From Oenanthe sinensis (taxonomy: Eukaryota > Streptophyta > Magnoliopsida > Apiales > Apiaceae): a stretch of DNA of 64,000 nt. The number at the start of each line of letters is the position of its first letter. Within the stretch, counting starts at the first letter, position 1. Below, piece by piece: positions 47,191-58,429 of this stretch. The stretch spans positions 6,324,001-6,388,000 of the forward strand of contig JAPMAC010000207.1 of the NCBI GenBank assembly GCA_028671895.1, in the 5' to 3' direction. A program made the translations under genes and the position numbers. The notes under the pieces are model-generated. The model worked only from the letters and a program-made list of their open reading frames with translations. It did no database searches and was not told the DNA's origin.

Positions 47191-47692
47191 TTCGACCAGG
47201 AATCCTAGTCGAATTCGACCAGGAATCCTAGTCGAATTCGACCAGGAATCCTAGTCGAATTCGACCAGGATCTTGGTCGATTTTAGGCTGTCACGGAATC
47301 CTGATCGAACAGGGTTCCTGGTCAATTTTCGACCAGGATCCTGATCGGTTTTAGGGCGTAATGTGATTCTGATCGAATGAGACTTCTAGTCGATTTTGGT
47401 GGCCAATTTGCATTCTGGTCGACCGAGACTCCTAGTCGAATTTGGCTAGGATTCTGATCGAATGTTTCCTTAATCGGAATCCTGGTCGACAGGGGTTCCT
47501 GGTCGAATCTTACCTTAATTGGAATCCTGGTCGACGGGGTTCCTGGTCGAATTATGCCTTAATTGGAATCCTGGTCGACAGGGGTTCCTGGTCGAATTAT
47601 GCCTTAATTAGAATCTTGGTTGACAGGGGCTCCTGGTTGAATTATGCCTTAATTGGAATCCTGGTCGACAGGGGTTCCTGGTCGAATCTTGT
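47191..47692. repeat. 23-bp and 45-bp tandem repeats on CCTGGTCGA, G1 3' UTR
   Basis: Three exact 23-bp units (47191, 47214, 47237) of TTCGACCAGGAATCCTAGTC-type, a degenerate middle, then five units of 44-45 bp starting at 47469, 47514, 47558, 47603 and 47648. Both types share GGAATCCTGGTCGA. This is the hypervariable 3' UTR expected of Tat-lineage elements. Confidence 0.92.
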
Positions 47693-47860
47693 AAAAGGCC
47701 CCAAGAATTTTGGCGGTTTAATGGGCCTTGGCCCATTTTATTTTTCCACCTGTTTTAGACCACCTCGATTTTTGGGCCATAAGCCTGCTAGGCCCAATTA
47801 GTTTATGGGCCTTGTTACCGGCTATAGGAAGTTCAACCGGTTGAATTACCGTTTTCTTCG

Positions 47861-47900
47861 GCTATAAATTAGTGAAATGAGAACTTCACTTTTCACTTGT
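47861..47900 (+). promoter_or_regulatory. TATA promoter of the G1 antisense gene
   Basis: GGCTATAAATTAG with TATAAAT at 47863-47869, followed about 30 bp later by ACTTCACTTTTCAC and a pyrimidine-rich leader of about 130 bases to the ATG at 48028. The layout is that of a plant core promoter on the strand opposite to the element's own transcript. Confidence 0.6.
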
Positions 47901-48027
47901 TACTTTCTCAGTAGAATTCTCTCTCAAAATTTCACTCTAGAGTTCATAGTCAGGGCGATTTCCGGGGAAGTTTTTCCGATCAACCTTCATCTTTCTCAAG
48001 TTTCAAGCGTTCATCACTTGAAGGCTT

Positions 48028-49882
48028 ATGGTGGATTCCCAAGATGCTGCTCAACAAAGACTTCTTACCAGGGCGGCAAAAAGAGGTAGCACTGTTACCG
48101 TGAACTCTACTTTTTCTTCACTTTCTGATCTTCTTCAAACCATGGGTGAGGAGTTCCTTACCCTGGCTGAGCTAGATGCCTCTAGGTTTTCCAGCACCAT
48201 CATTAATCAAATTCATTGTGATAAATTTACAAAATTGTATAAACTTCCTCCTGGGTATAAATTTGTTTTGGCTGAGCCCGGAGATCGGGCCTGTCATTGG
48301 AGGCCCAATAGGCTATGTATTTTTAGAGACGCACTTTTAGGTGGGCTTAGACTCCCTTTTCACGAATTTGTCGTTAGGTTGCTAGCTGAGGTTAGGATAA
48401 ATCCATGTCAATTGAGCCCAAACTCGTGGCGGACCCTCCTTTGTTTTATAGTTTTATGTCTTAGGAAAAACTATCCCCTTTCTGTAGCTGTCTTTAGAAG
48501 TATTTTTCAGTTTAAAAATAGATCATCAAGTATATTGGGCTAGATTTATATAAGCCACAGGCAAGGGGTGAGCCCAATCTTTTGTAACAAATCTTTGCCT
48601 GACAACAATACCGATTGGCGGAGGTACTTCTTGTACTTGGAATGGGAAGGAGGAGATTGGGACACTCTTTTTAGGCCCAAATTTTGCAAGGTTAAAGATG
48701 GGAATGCGGGCTTTATCCAGCTAACTCCCGAAGAAAAACTTATTATTGCCGACTTGGGCCAGGATAAGGGCTTGACCCATCACAGGAATATTCTGGAGGA
48801 GTTTTCTTTGAAGGCCGTGGGCCTTTCTCATGTTTCTGATAACGGTATTTTTCTTTCTTGACTCGTCATTTTTTCTGACTATTCTGAGTTCAGTTGTTTA
48901 TTTGTTTGTTTGTTTTGCAGCTGCGAAAAACATTAACTTTCATCTAGGCGTGGGTGATCAAGAGACCCACAAGATGAGGAAGTCTCGCGAGGCTCTCGAA
49001 AGCCCAATTAAGGAGCAAAATCTTCATGGGTTCCTTCACCCTTGTGACAAAGCCCAAGGAAAGAGGCCTCGGGTTGATGAAGAGGAAAACCCAGACACCG
49101 CGGCTTGGAGGCCCAGCTGGGGTTTGAGGAGGCAAGACACCGTCGTTGGGAGTACTTTGAACTCCCTCGATTGGTCGCAGAATTCTATTCCTCCAGTTGA
49201 CAAGGCCAAGATTGTCCTGAAGACGGACATAGAAGAGGCCGAGACTCTGGGGGCCCAAGCTATTGCCATGGTAAGGCCCACTTGTTTCCCGACTTTTATA
49301 CTTAATGGTTTTCCGACTTTTCTATTTTCTCACTGTGTCGTGCTTTTTAAATAGGTCAATACCTACTTCCAGACCATGGCCCATCAGGCCAAGACTTGGC
49401 ACTTTTCGGAAAAGGCCCAAAGGAAGATCAAGATCAAAGCTGAGGCCAAGGTGGGCAGTCTCGAGAAGAAGTTGCTCGAGAAGGATCAAGAGTTGGTGGC
49501 AGCCCATGCCGAGCTGCAAGAGTTAAGGTCCGGGAAGAAGGCCATGATCGCTGAGTACATGGAGTCGAAAGAATTCTATGCTTTTATGGATAAGCATGAT
49601 GACATGGTTTTTCCGACGACTTGTGCTCAGGCTTGGGAGAAGTGCCTTGGAGCTGTGTTGGCCAAGCACCCTGGACTTTTTGACCCTGCCGACTTCCCTT
49701 GTCCTATGGGGAAGTCTTTGGCCTTGACCTCCACCATCCGCGAGGATAATTCTAGGGATCTCTCGGGTGGTGAGGCCTTGGATGATTATGATAGAGTCTT
49801 TGACTCCCCTGAGGCCGAGGAGGATGCTGAACAGGGCGAAGAAGGGAAGGATGCGGAGGAGGACGCCGAGGACCTTCCTTAG
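48028..49882 (+). pseudogene. G1 antisense accessory gene, two introns, one stop
   Basis: Exons 48028-48844, 48921-49270 and 49355-49882 join in frame for 565 codons. Intron 1 (48845-48920, GTATTT...TTTTGCAG) and intron 2 (49271-49354, GTAAGG...TAAATAG) have clean plant splice sites, and phases match. The N-terminal part (LPPGYKFVLAEPGDRACHW, LCIFRDALLGGLRLPF, WRRYFLYLEWEGGDW) is the plant putative gypsy-type transposon domain family. The C-terminal part is a Lys/Glu coiled coil (AEAKVGSLEKKLLEKDQELV) with an acidic tail. One TAG at 48541-48543 (codon 172) interrupts exon 1, where relatives have Trp as I recall. It is convergent with pol (ends 49882 and 50303). Antisense genes at this position are known in Tat/Grande-type elements; their function is not established. 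Confidence 0.82.
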
Positions 49883-50302
49883 TTTTTTACTTTTCTCTTT
49901 GTATTTATTCCTTGTATTTCCTATCTGTTTAACTTATGTAATCCCAAGGCTTTGTTATAAAAAGTCCGTTGTCGTTTGTCCTTTTCTTTTTCATGCCTTA
50001 GTATATTTGACAAAATACACTTTATCGAGCGTAGAACAAATGGGATATTAATCGGAGTGCCAAACAGGCTTCTTATTCTTTTGTCGTAAAAGAACTAATA
50101 AAAGTTGCCAAACTAGGCTAAACACACAGATTTTTGAAGATGCCACAAGGCTGAAAATTTTATTAATAATGCCTTCGAGGCTAAAGTGGGCGCAACCCTT
50201 ACATAATGGAAATCCTGGAGCGAAAGGCTCTTATGTCCTAATGGTTTCATCGAACCTTATTTCTACTTAGTTCCTAAATATAAGAACTCATAGTTGAATT
50301 CC
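49883..50302. other. Convergent intergenic gap of G1
   Basis: Between the 3' end of the antisense gene and the 3' end of pol. T-rich just after 49882 with TTATGTAAT near 49935, possibly the antisense gene's polyadenylation region. No other structure seen. Confidence 0.5.
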
Positions 50303-52776
50303 TTAAACATAATAAACCTTCAGGTTGGAGGCATGCCAAGTTCTTGGCACTTCAACATCTTCCAGGGTTTCAAGGATGTATGATTCTCTTCCCTTAACTC
50401 GTTTTATCTTGTACGGCCCTTCCCAGTTGGGGGCCAACTTGCCTTTAGGGCCTACTCCGGAAGCTTTAACTTTCCTGAGGACCAAGTCCCCTTGTCTGAA
50501 AAACCTTTCTTTAACCCTTAGGTTGTAGTAGAAAGACGACTTCTTTTGATATTCAATGATTTTTGCATGAGCTTTGTCCCTGACTTCATCTATCAGGTCT
50601 AATGCAAGATTCATCCCTTCTTCATTTTCCTCGGGCTCAAAGGCCTTGATTCTTGGGGATACATGTGATATTTCAACTGGAACCACTGCCTCGGCTCCAT
50701 AAGCCAAGAAGAATGGAGTTGCATCAGTAGTAACTTTATGGGTGGTTCTGTATGCCTAGAGTATTGGCAAAAGCTCTACCACCCAAGTATTAGCAGAACA
50801 CTCGATCCTTTTCTTAAGACCATCTAGGATGATTCGATTAGCTACCTCAGCCTGCCCATTTGCTTGAGGATGTGCAACAGAAGTGAAGCGTAGAGCGATG
50901 TCATTATCGTTGCAATATCCCTTAAATTCCTCATTGTGAACTGTGTGCCATTGTCCGTCACCAGGATTCGTGGTATCCCATACCTACATACCTACAGATT
51001 CCTTCGTGTACTTCTTTTAACACCTCATGGGCTTCGTCTAGCTTTAGGCATTTCAAGTATGGAATAACAAAAGATTTCTTGTAGAGAATCCCATCAATAA
51101 GAGCGTACCTTAAGGCCCTCACAGTGAGTTTTCTGGCTTCCATGGTGTTGGAAGGTGTCCATCCAGATTGAAGGTGAGCTCTAATTGGATCCATCCAGCA
51201 ACTGCCCATGTTTATCGGGGCTACCAGCTTTGCGTCGATGCTGGGGGTTTTCAAGATTTGGAAGTAAACAATTCCCCCATGTTCGTCTGCTTCTGATGTG
51301 GCGAACTTTGACAAGGCATCGGCCTTCGTATTCTCTTCTCTAGGAATATACTCAACCTGACATTCTTCAAATTGAGTCATTATAGCTTTGACCAACCGGA
51401 GGTATTTGATCATGATTTCTTCCCTTGCTTCAAAATCCCCATTTACTTAGGATATAACCAGCTTTGAGTCTCCACAAACTTTGAGGTGTTTGGCATTTAG
51501 TGCCTTGGCCAAACGCAGGCCTGCTATGAGTGCTTCATACTCGGCTTCATTGTTGGTTGTCGGGAAGTCAAGCTTAATAGCATACTCAATAGTGAATCCT
51601 TCAGGACTTTGTAGCACCAAGCCTGCTCCACTAGATTTTATTTTTGATGCCCCATCAAAATTGAGCACCCAATATTCTTTAGGAGTTTGTTTTCCTTCTT
51701 TTTGTTTTGTTTCCTCACTATCCTGCCCCCCGACTTCTTGGTCGTCGATAGTACATTCGGCCACGAAGTCAGCAAGAGCTTGAGCTTTTATGGCCGTTCG
51801 AGGCTTATACTTGATGTCGAATTCTCCTAACTCAATGGCCCACTTAATCAGTCTTCCACTTGCCTTGGGGCTGTGTATGATACTTCTTAGATGTTGATCA
51901 GTTAATACTTCGATTTTGTGTACTTGAAAGTAAGGCCGTAATTTCCTCGAGGCCATTACCAAGGCCAGTGCAAACTTCTCAATTTTGGAGTAGTTAAGTT
52001 CCGCTCCATGCAAAACTTTGCTCACATAATAGACTGGCTTTTGAATTTTCTCTTCTTTCTTTATAAGAACAACACTCAGGGCCTTTTCTGATATGGCCAA
52101 ATATAAGTATAAGATGTCCTCGGGACTAGGCTTGGCCAATAACGGAGCTTTAGCCATATATTTCTTCAGTTCCTTAAAGGCCGTTTGACTTTCTTCTGTC
52201 CACACGAAATCTTTAATTTTTTCAATGTCTTGAAGAAGGGTAGACATTTATCCCCAGACTTCGAGACAAACCTCCACAGGGCAACAACTCTTCCTGTCAA
52301 TTTTTGGGCGTCCCTTACTATTTTGGAGGTTCCATGTCGAGTATAGCCTTGATTTTGTCAGGATTGGCCTCAATCCCTCTTTTAGAGACCATCATTCCTA
52401 GGAATTTTCTAGATCCCACGCCAAAGGCGCACTTTGCAGGGTTAAGCATCATATTGTGGTGCCTTAACACTTCGAAAGCCTCTTGCAGGTGCTTAATATG
52501 GTTGGCCTTATCGAGGCTTTTGACTAGCATATCATCAACGTAGACCTCCATGGTTTTTCCAATGAGATGCTTGAAAATTTTGTTTACTAGCCTTTGATAG
52601 GTGGCCCCTGCATTCTTTAACCCAAAGGCCATAATGAGATAACAAAATACACCAAAGTCAGTGATGAAAGATACCTTGGTGATGTCATCCTCGTGCATCC
52701 GGATTTGATTGTATCCACTAAATCCATCCATGAAGCTTAACATCTCATGTCCCGTCGTGGCATCTATAAGTGCATC
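50303..52776 (-). pseudogene. pol: G1 pol: RT, RNase H, second RNase H, integrase; deleted and frameshifted
   Basis: Reading from 52776: reverse transcriptase with FMDGFSGYNQI, AFGLKNAGATYQR and catalytic YVDDMLVKS (52743-52318); RNase H with KPVYYVSKVL and LTDQHLRSII (52247-51700); then a second, archaeal-type RNase H (NFDGASKIKSSGAGLVL, NNEAEYEALIAGLRLA, from about 51670), with a stop at 51447 and its end in EENTKADALSKFA (51413-51290); then integrase start (GILYKKSF). A deletion near 50985-50996 removes the zinc finger and first catalytic Asp of integrase, joining at TGTAGGTATGTAGGTATG. The integrase C-terminus (AYGAEAVVPVEI, GPYKIKRV, 50707-50303) is intact. Frameshifts lie near 52318 and 52247. 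Cut by E4 at 52777. Confidence 0.88.
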
Positions 52777-53894
52777 TGTTATTCCTTAGAACAATGTCAA
52801 TATTTGTAGAAGGGGGGGGTTGAATACAAATATTAAAACTTTTTGTGTGTTCTAATATTTGTTCTTGATGATTGAAAGAATAAGAGAATAAGTTCGAACA
52901 AATTAATGCTGAAAAATAAAACTGAACAAAGAGATTTAAAATTATTGATGGATTGGTTTTTCCATCAATATATATTTTTGCTCAATGCTCCTAGGTTAGA
53001 AGAAACCTAGCTTCGTTTTTACAAGATTAGAAAACAAATCAACTGTTCTTACACAAGTGCTCTCAAGCTTGAACAGTTGATTAAGAAATATGTCTAACTT
53101 GTATGTTTTTTAATAATGCTACTGCACTTGTTTATATACCACAAGTGTTCTTTTACAATTCCTATACTAGGATTGTTTCTACCTGCCTTCCTTTTACCTT
53201 TTTCTATTTTACAAAAAGGTTTGAAAGACAGCTTCTGATTGAGTCTTCACAGTCACTCTAGACTGTCTTCCATAGGTGTGCTTTTTGTTCTCTGGATCTT
53301 CAACAGATATTCTTTCTGTGTTGTCACACTCAATTGATAATTTGCTGTTAAGCATATCAATTGATCCATTCTTTAATCCATCAACTGATGTACTACTTCG
53401 ATTGATCTTTATATCCATCGACTGATAAAAGATGTCTTATCGATTGATAGATGTTATCAATCGATATATCAGTCGATGGGTCTTCACATCAGTTGATGGT
53501 CTTCAATGCTTGACTTGGCTTCTTCGATTGATCCTTCATCCATCGATGCTTCAATATCAATTAATCATCCTTCACTTGTGCAATTTCCTGTCTTCACATA
53601 ATTACAAGTTAACAGTTTAATTTACACATCAATTGATGATCCATATCAATCGACTCTAACATCAATTGATGAACAAAATATCAATTGATTTACACCTTAT
53701 CGATTGAAATAGACTAAGTACACCTATGCTACAATCCAAATTATCAGTTGATTCAAATAAACACTTCAACTGATAAATGGTTTCCTGATCAATTGATATT
53801 TATAACTTTCATATCAATTGATCAGTTACAACAAATAAAATTTCTATGATTCTAAGATTAATGTTATCATCAAATCTCATGTAGATTCCTAACA
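52777..53894 (-). repeat. E4 3' LTR (1118 bp)
   Basis: TGTTATTCCTTAGAAC at the left and TTCCTAACA at the right, matching the TSD-bounded solo LTR at 8761-9243. AGAAGGGGGGGTTGAATAC near the left end is the shared copia-LTR segment. 53320-53840 carries about twenty ATCAATTGAT/ATCGATTGAT-type words. Confidence 0.94.
53320..53840 (-). repeat. E4 motif cluster in LTR
   Basis: Repeated ATCAATTGAT (a perfect 10-bp palindrome), ATCGATTGAT, CATCGATG, ATCAGTTGAT and variants in about 500 bp. Most lie in the block absent from the solo LTR. Confidence 0.88.
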
Positions 53895-53908
53895 ATCTCC
53901 CCCTATTT
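53895..53908 (-). other. E4 polypurine tract
   Basis: Minus strand AAATAGGGGGAGAT at the 3' LTR edge. Confidence 0.9.
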
Positions 53909-54073
53909 GTGTCTGTGTTATTAACAGGCATAAATCTACTTGATGATAACAAAAACCCTTTAAAAAAATTTACATTTAGATAGAATCAAGAAACTTAATT
54001 GGCACATTAATTTTGGAAGTACCAGATTGATAGATAACTCCTGCAAGCAGCTTCAATGTCTTCATAATTTAAT

Positions 54074-57000
54074 TTAGTTCCTCTTCCTCCTTTTCTCAGC
54101 ATTTTCCTTTAGTTGCCTCATGAAAGAACTTCTCAATATTGCTTCATCCCTGTCAGTTTCTCCAAGTTGCCTCATAAGGTAGTGTATTTCTTCATCTGTG
54201 ATTTTGTCCAGATATTTGCAGATATCAAAGAACTTTGTGTTGCCCTCTATATCTGTAAAAATCATAGCATACTTTGGCTCCAACACCACCTTTTTGACCT
54301 GTGACTTCCATAGCTTTAGAGGTGAATCAGGTTCAGCTTCTGCCTTGGATCTTCTTAACCTTGAAATTTGTTGTTGTATCTCCTGAGCAATTGTTGTGTT
54401 GAGTTTGTACTTTCTGTTGAGTAGAGGAAGAATAGTCTTTAAAACATTATAGCTTTGTTTCATTATCACCTTCAATGAATAGATTGTTTTCACTCCATTT
54501 TCATACTCCAACCTCATTGATTCTTCATGGTTAGAGGTTGCAGGGTGAGTCCTTACTCCAATTAATCCTTTTTCATTGATTACTGGTATTCCCTTCAAAT
54601 CATAACCTTCAATTGTGACCTCCTCCTTGATTTCTTCTTGTTGACCCTGGAGGTTTTCCTGAACCACTATTTCTTGAGTAGAACCTGACCTTTTCTTGGC
54701 CATAGAAACTTTTCTCCTTTTTCTCAAAGGTTGCTCTGCCTATAGCTCTTCTTCCAAATGCCATTGCATTTCCATCTGTCTAGCAATCTCTTCATTCTCC
54801 CTTTCTCTCCTTGAGGCATCTGAGATTCCTGTAGTGATGGCTCCTTGAAGTAGCTTTTGACTTACTGGTTCAGTCTCTTTCTTCTTCTCTTCTTCAATCA
54901 CTATTGCTTTCCCTTTCTTCTTTTCTTTAAGAGCTTCAATATCCAATTGAAGAAAAGCTTCTGTATTTGAGTTTCTTTCCTTGGCAGCCTTTTGTGCATC
55001 TTCATTTATTTTTCTTGTTTGAGCAATGAACTCATCCAAGTCTCCTTTTTCTACTGCCTCTGTTACTAACTCAGTGCTTCTCCTTAGATCTTCAATTCTT
55101 TTCTTTTCTCTCTCAATCATTGATTGAGTTTCTTTCTCCCTAGAAATTCTCCTAGCTTCAAGATCATCATCAAACTTCTTGTAATCTTTCTTTTTCTGTT
55201 CTAAATTATCTTTTGGAGAATTAGATGACTTAGATTTCTTTGAAGATTGATTGTCCATCTTACTTCTGCTTTTATCTCTTCTGGGTGCAGAACCACCAAT
55301 GTCACTTGACTTATTCATACCAGAACTACCTATTCCACCACTTCCACTGCCTTTGCCATCGCCACCATCATCATCCTTCTTCTTTGTATTCTCCCCCTTT
55401 TTGTTATCATCAATTGGAGGGAGGGGTGGAAGTCTGTCAAGAAACCTTTGAAGAATGGAAGCATGAAGATTTTGACCTCTAATAATATCATCCATCTTCT
55501 TTTCTAGAGAACCTACTCGTGTCTCCAAAGATGTAAATTTTTTGGATTCTTTGAAAAGCTTGTCTTTGATGCTATTCATGGTGTTGAATGGTAACTTTTC
55601 ATCCAATCTCCTGTCCATTGCATCCTTGTTAGATGAGATAGAGTCCTTAATCCTCTCCAGTTCCCTCCTTACTCCTGTTACTGTCATCTTTTGAATTTTC
55701 ATTGATTCTCTCATATAGTGAGCAATTCTCCTTGAAGTAGGATCTTCAATTTCTCCTTCCACCATTGTTCTTCTATATTGAGAGAGAATTTCAGTCTCAG
55801 CAGCTTCTAAGGAACCATCAATAGTGCTCATCCATGGTTCTTCATCAGAATCACTCTCCAACTCTTCAGGTGCCATATAACAAGTGTTTGTTGTATTGGC
55901 AATGCTTTCCTTCAGATTCCTGGTCCTTTGATCTGTATGATCAATGCCCAAGAGTTGTTCTGCATTCCTGTTACTTGAAGTAGCCAACCCTTGATATTGT
56001 GGATCAGGATGAATGAAATTCTTTGGATCCAATTCACCAGCATCTATTTCCTCTTCAAAGTCTTTAGCAATTCCACTCCCACTAGCTTCAGCATTATTTG
56101 CTCCCCCTATCTCCTTTACTCCTTCTTCTGCCATCATTTCAATTTCCAATTCCTGTGCAAAAAGTAGAATGTTTTTATCACTTTCACTCATCTCTCTATT
56201 TTGCATCAGGATCTCATCCTGGAATCTCACCTCTCCCTCACTCATTTCTTTTGCACCTACTAAGGTGGGGCCCTCAAGTGTTTCACTCTCATTCCTGGAA
56301 GAAATAGGAATGTTTTTACTCACTTCCTCTCCTTTTGCCAGGTTACAATCCTGCCTCTCACTCAACTCACTCAATCCTAAGAGTGTTTGTGCAACATCAA
56401 TTGATTGAGCATCAATTGATGTATTGACATTATCAGTTGAAGTGGTGTTTGGGATATCCATCGATTGATGCATACCCATCGATTGATCTTGAGTATCGAT
56501 CGATGGCTTATCAGTCGTTGGCTGAATATCAATTGATGAAGGAACATCAATTGATGGAGAAGAAACAGTTGAGATAATTTGTGAAGTTATGTTTGAGATG
56601 ATATTGGAAATAGAATCCTGAAAATTCTGAGAAGAAGATTCAGGAGAGAGTGTTGGCTTCTCCTTGAAAAACAAAGAAGGAGAATCTGAAAATGTTCGAT
56701 AATCTATCAAAACATTCTCTGAAGAAGTTTGAGATGGGGATAGAAGAATAGAAGAGATAGGAATTGAAAGAGAATGGGGCTGCATCTCATCATTTATATG
56801 AGATGCATCAAGCAGACTTTGTGAAGGCTCCTCCACAGTTTCCTGTGGTTTTGCAGTGTGTGATTCCCCAAGTGCAAAGGTGACTTTCTTTTCTCTTCTT
56901 TTGTATGGTGTTAGTGTTTTGGCTTTTGTGTCCCCAATTTGATTCTGTGCCCCTGGTTGTGGGCTATTTTCAATATTGTCATCCTTTTGAGAGAATGACA

Positions 57001-58129
57001 ATAGGGATGTGGTATTTTCCATGTTAACATCCACAGTCTTTTGGGAGACTATGGAGTGGCTAGGTTGAGGTTGCACACCCTCACTCTCCTTATCCTTCTG
57101 GGTTCTTTGATGTTCCCCAGTTCCCTCACCACCTACATCCTCCTCTAATCTATCTACCACACTAGATGCTTTTCTTTTCTTGGTTTTTACAATAGCAGGT
57201 TTTTGAGAACCTGTTGAGGTTGGTTTCTTAGATTTGGATTTAGAGATTGGTTGTGTGGCCTGGGTAGGAGGGTTGGGGTCATTACTACCACCCTCCATAG
57301 TCACAGAAGGCAAAGAAGAATTAGGTTTAGAAGAGTTTAAAGTAGAGATAAATACCTGAACAAAAGGGGGATAGATCAATTCCACATTGCTGTGAAGATT
57401 GATCCTAACCAAATCTTTAAAGACCCTTTTGTTTTGAGTCCAGCAATCCAAAATTTTTGTATTCCTGTCAATCTCAATATCCTTGACAAAGTGGTTAATA
57501 ATAATCATAATAAATCTTGCATAATAAATATGATTAGATCTATTTATTTTATTCCCCAATTTGGCAGATATTTCATTGAGTAACAGGCTTCCTAAATTAT
57601 GATATCTATCATATAAAATGCTATACCCTACTTGTTGCATACTTGTTGTTATTGCATCAAAATTACTAACCTTACCAGAAAAACACTTTATTAAAGCATC
57701 AAAGAAATATGACCATTCTTTTCTTAGATTTTTTCTAACAATACTACCTAGACTAGCATCAGGAGCAGTATAGTTGATTTCCCTAAGCATGTTTCTAATA
57801 TCTGTGTCAGTGGGTGCATTTTCAGTATTATTTGCAGGAATATTTAAACACTCACCCAAGACCACAGTGGTTAGAATATACCTTTGTCCTTTGCATTCAA
57901 AGGAGATTGTAGAAAAATCATCTGCTACTTCTGCTGTTGTCCAGAATTCTTCAACTAGATTGCACACTATTTTTGGTGCTTCTGAGAGGGCCTTTGCAAT
58001 TTTCGTACTCCTTAGAAATTCCATTAGGGGATGAAATTCTGTTGGGGCTTCCTCCACCATAGTGCAAGCAACGAAGTTGTTGAGCTCATAGTAGAATCCA
58101 GATTGTGAGACTTTCTTTGAAGATGCCAT
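54074..58129 (-). CDS. E4 extra ORF after pol, 1129 codons plus 222 after an in-frame TAG
   Basis: ATG at 58127-58129 (context TAATGGCATC, good for plants). The frame is open for 1129 codons to TAG at 54740-54742, and continues in the same frame to a TAA-type stop at 54074, giving about 1350 codons in all. Residues 1-280: globular domain with LRKEWSYFFD (about 135), CFSGKVSNFDAIT, YHNLGSLLLNEIS and IYYARFIMIIIN (about 205), shared with E2 and E6. 280-860: Ser/Thr-rich, disordered, with a SID/STD tract (about 520-580) coded by the E4 motif. 910-950: Gly/Asp/Ser-rich. 960-1129: Lys/Glu coiled coil with RREKETQSMIEREKKRIED-like text. No signal peptide or clear membrane span, so not an obvious envelope protein. 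Likely nuclear or capsid-associated, but that is inference; function unknown. Confidence 0.8.
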
Positions 58130-58345
58130 TATCGAGTTTGAAGATTTATAATTGAATTAACTGGTAAACTTGTTAGTAATTATAACAGAAATAATAAATA
58201 GACAGTAGTAGATTAGGGTTCTTAGCAAGAGATAGATATAGAGTAAGTTCGAAGATTGAGAAAGAGAAAGAGATAGAAAAATCGATAGTAAAAATGCAAG
58301 TAAGAATTAAAAGAAGTTTTAATCTCACTATTTATATTTACTGAT
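58130..58345 (-). promoter_or_regulatory. Promoter-like leader of the E4 extra ORF
   Basis: On the minus strand TATAAATA (58329-58336) stands about 200 bases before the ATG, followed by CTATCTCTTTCTCTTTCTC, AGAACCCTAATC and an A/T-rich run to TAATGGC. TATA box, pyrimidine-rich leader and telo-box-like element are plant RNA-polymerase-II promoter features and are unexpected inside a retrotransposon between two genes. Confidence 0.5.
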
Positions 58346-58429
58346 TTCCCAACCAATTTCTTACTCAAAATAGAACTAAATCGACCGTTGGAAGAGTATT
58401 GATAATTAAAAGTTACCAATTTTGGCAAT

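Larger units (their letters stand above)
46214..52776 (-). mobile_element. G1: Tat-lineage Ty3/gypsy element, 3' part
   Basis: From left: 3' LTR (46214-46679), polypurine tract, tandem-repeat 3' UTR, an antisense gene (plus strand, 48028-49882), then pol (50303-52776) with integrase, archaeal-type second RNase H, RNase H and reverse transcriptase. The order RT, RNase H, second RNase H, integrase and the antisense gene identify the Tat lineage. E4 is inserted in the reverse transcriptase at 52777; gag and the 5' LTR are presumably beyond the window. Inserted into E6 after GGTAT (46209-46213). Confidence 0.9.

Noticed and set aside
46763..47801. Repeating plus-strand ORFs (NFSLIIENFPQFTGTHRYFS and GILVDRGSWSNYAL)
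   Set aside because: Unit lengths of 72 and 45 bp are multiples of three, so an ORF is automatic; they lie in the G1 3' UTR.
48830..49354. Separate second plus-strand gene starting at 48830
   Set aside because: Its start and end lie in the two introns; splicing joins the conserved parts into one gene.
54740..54742. Programmed readthrough of TAG in the E4 extra ORF
   Set aside because: Downstream bases GCA GAG do not fit the known readthrough context; kept only as a low-interest question.
55240..56408. Plus-strand ORFs opposite the E4 extra ORF
   Set aside because: Ser/Leu-rich shadows of a Lys/Glu- and Ser-rich minus-strand gene.
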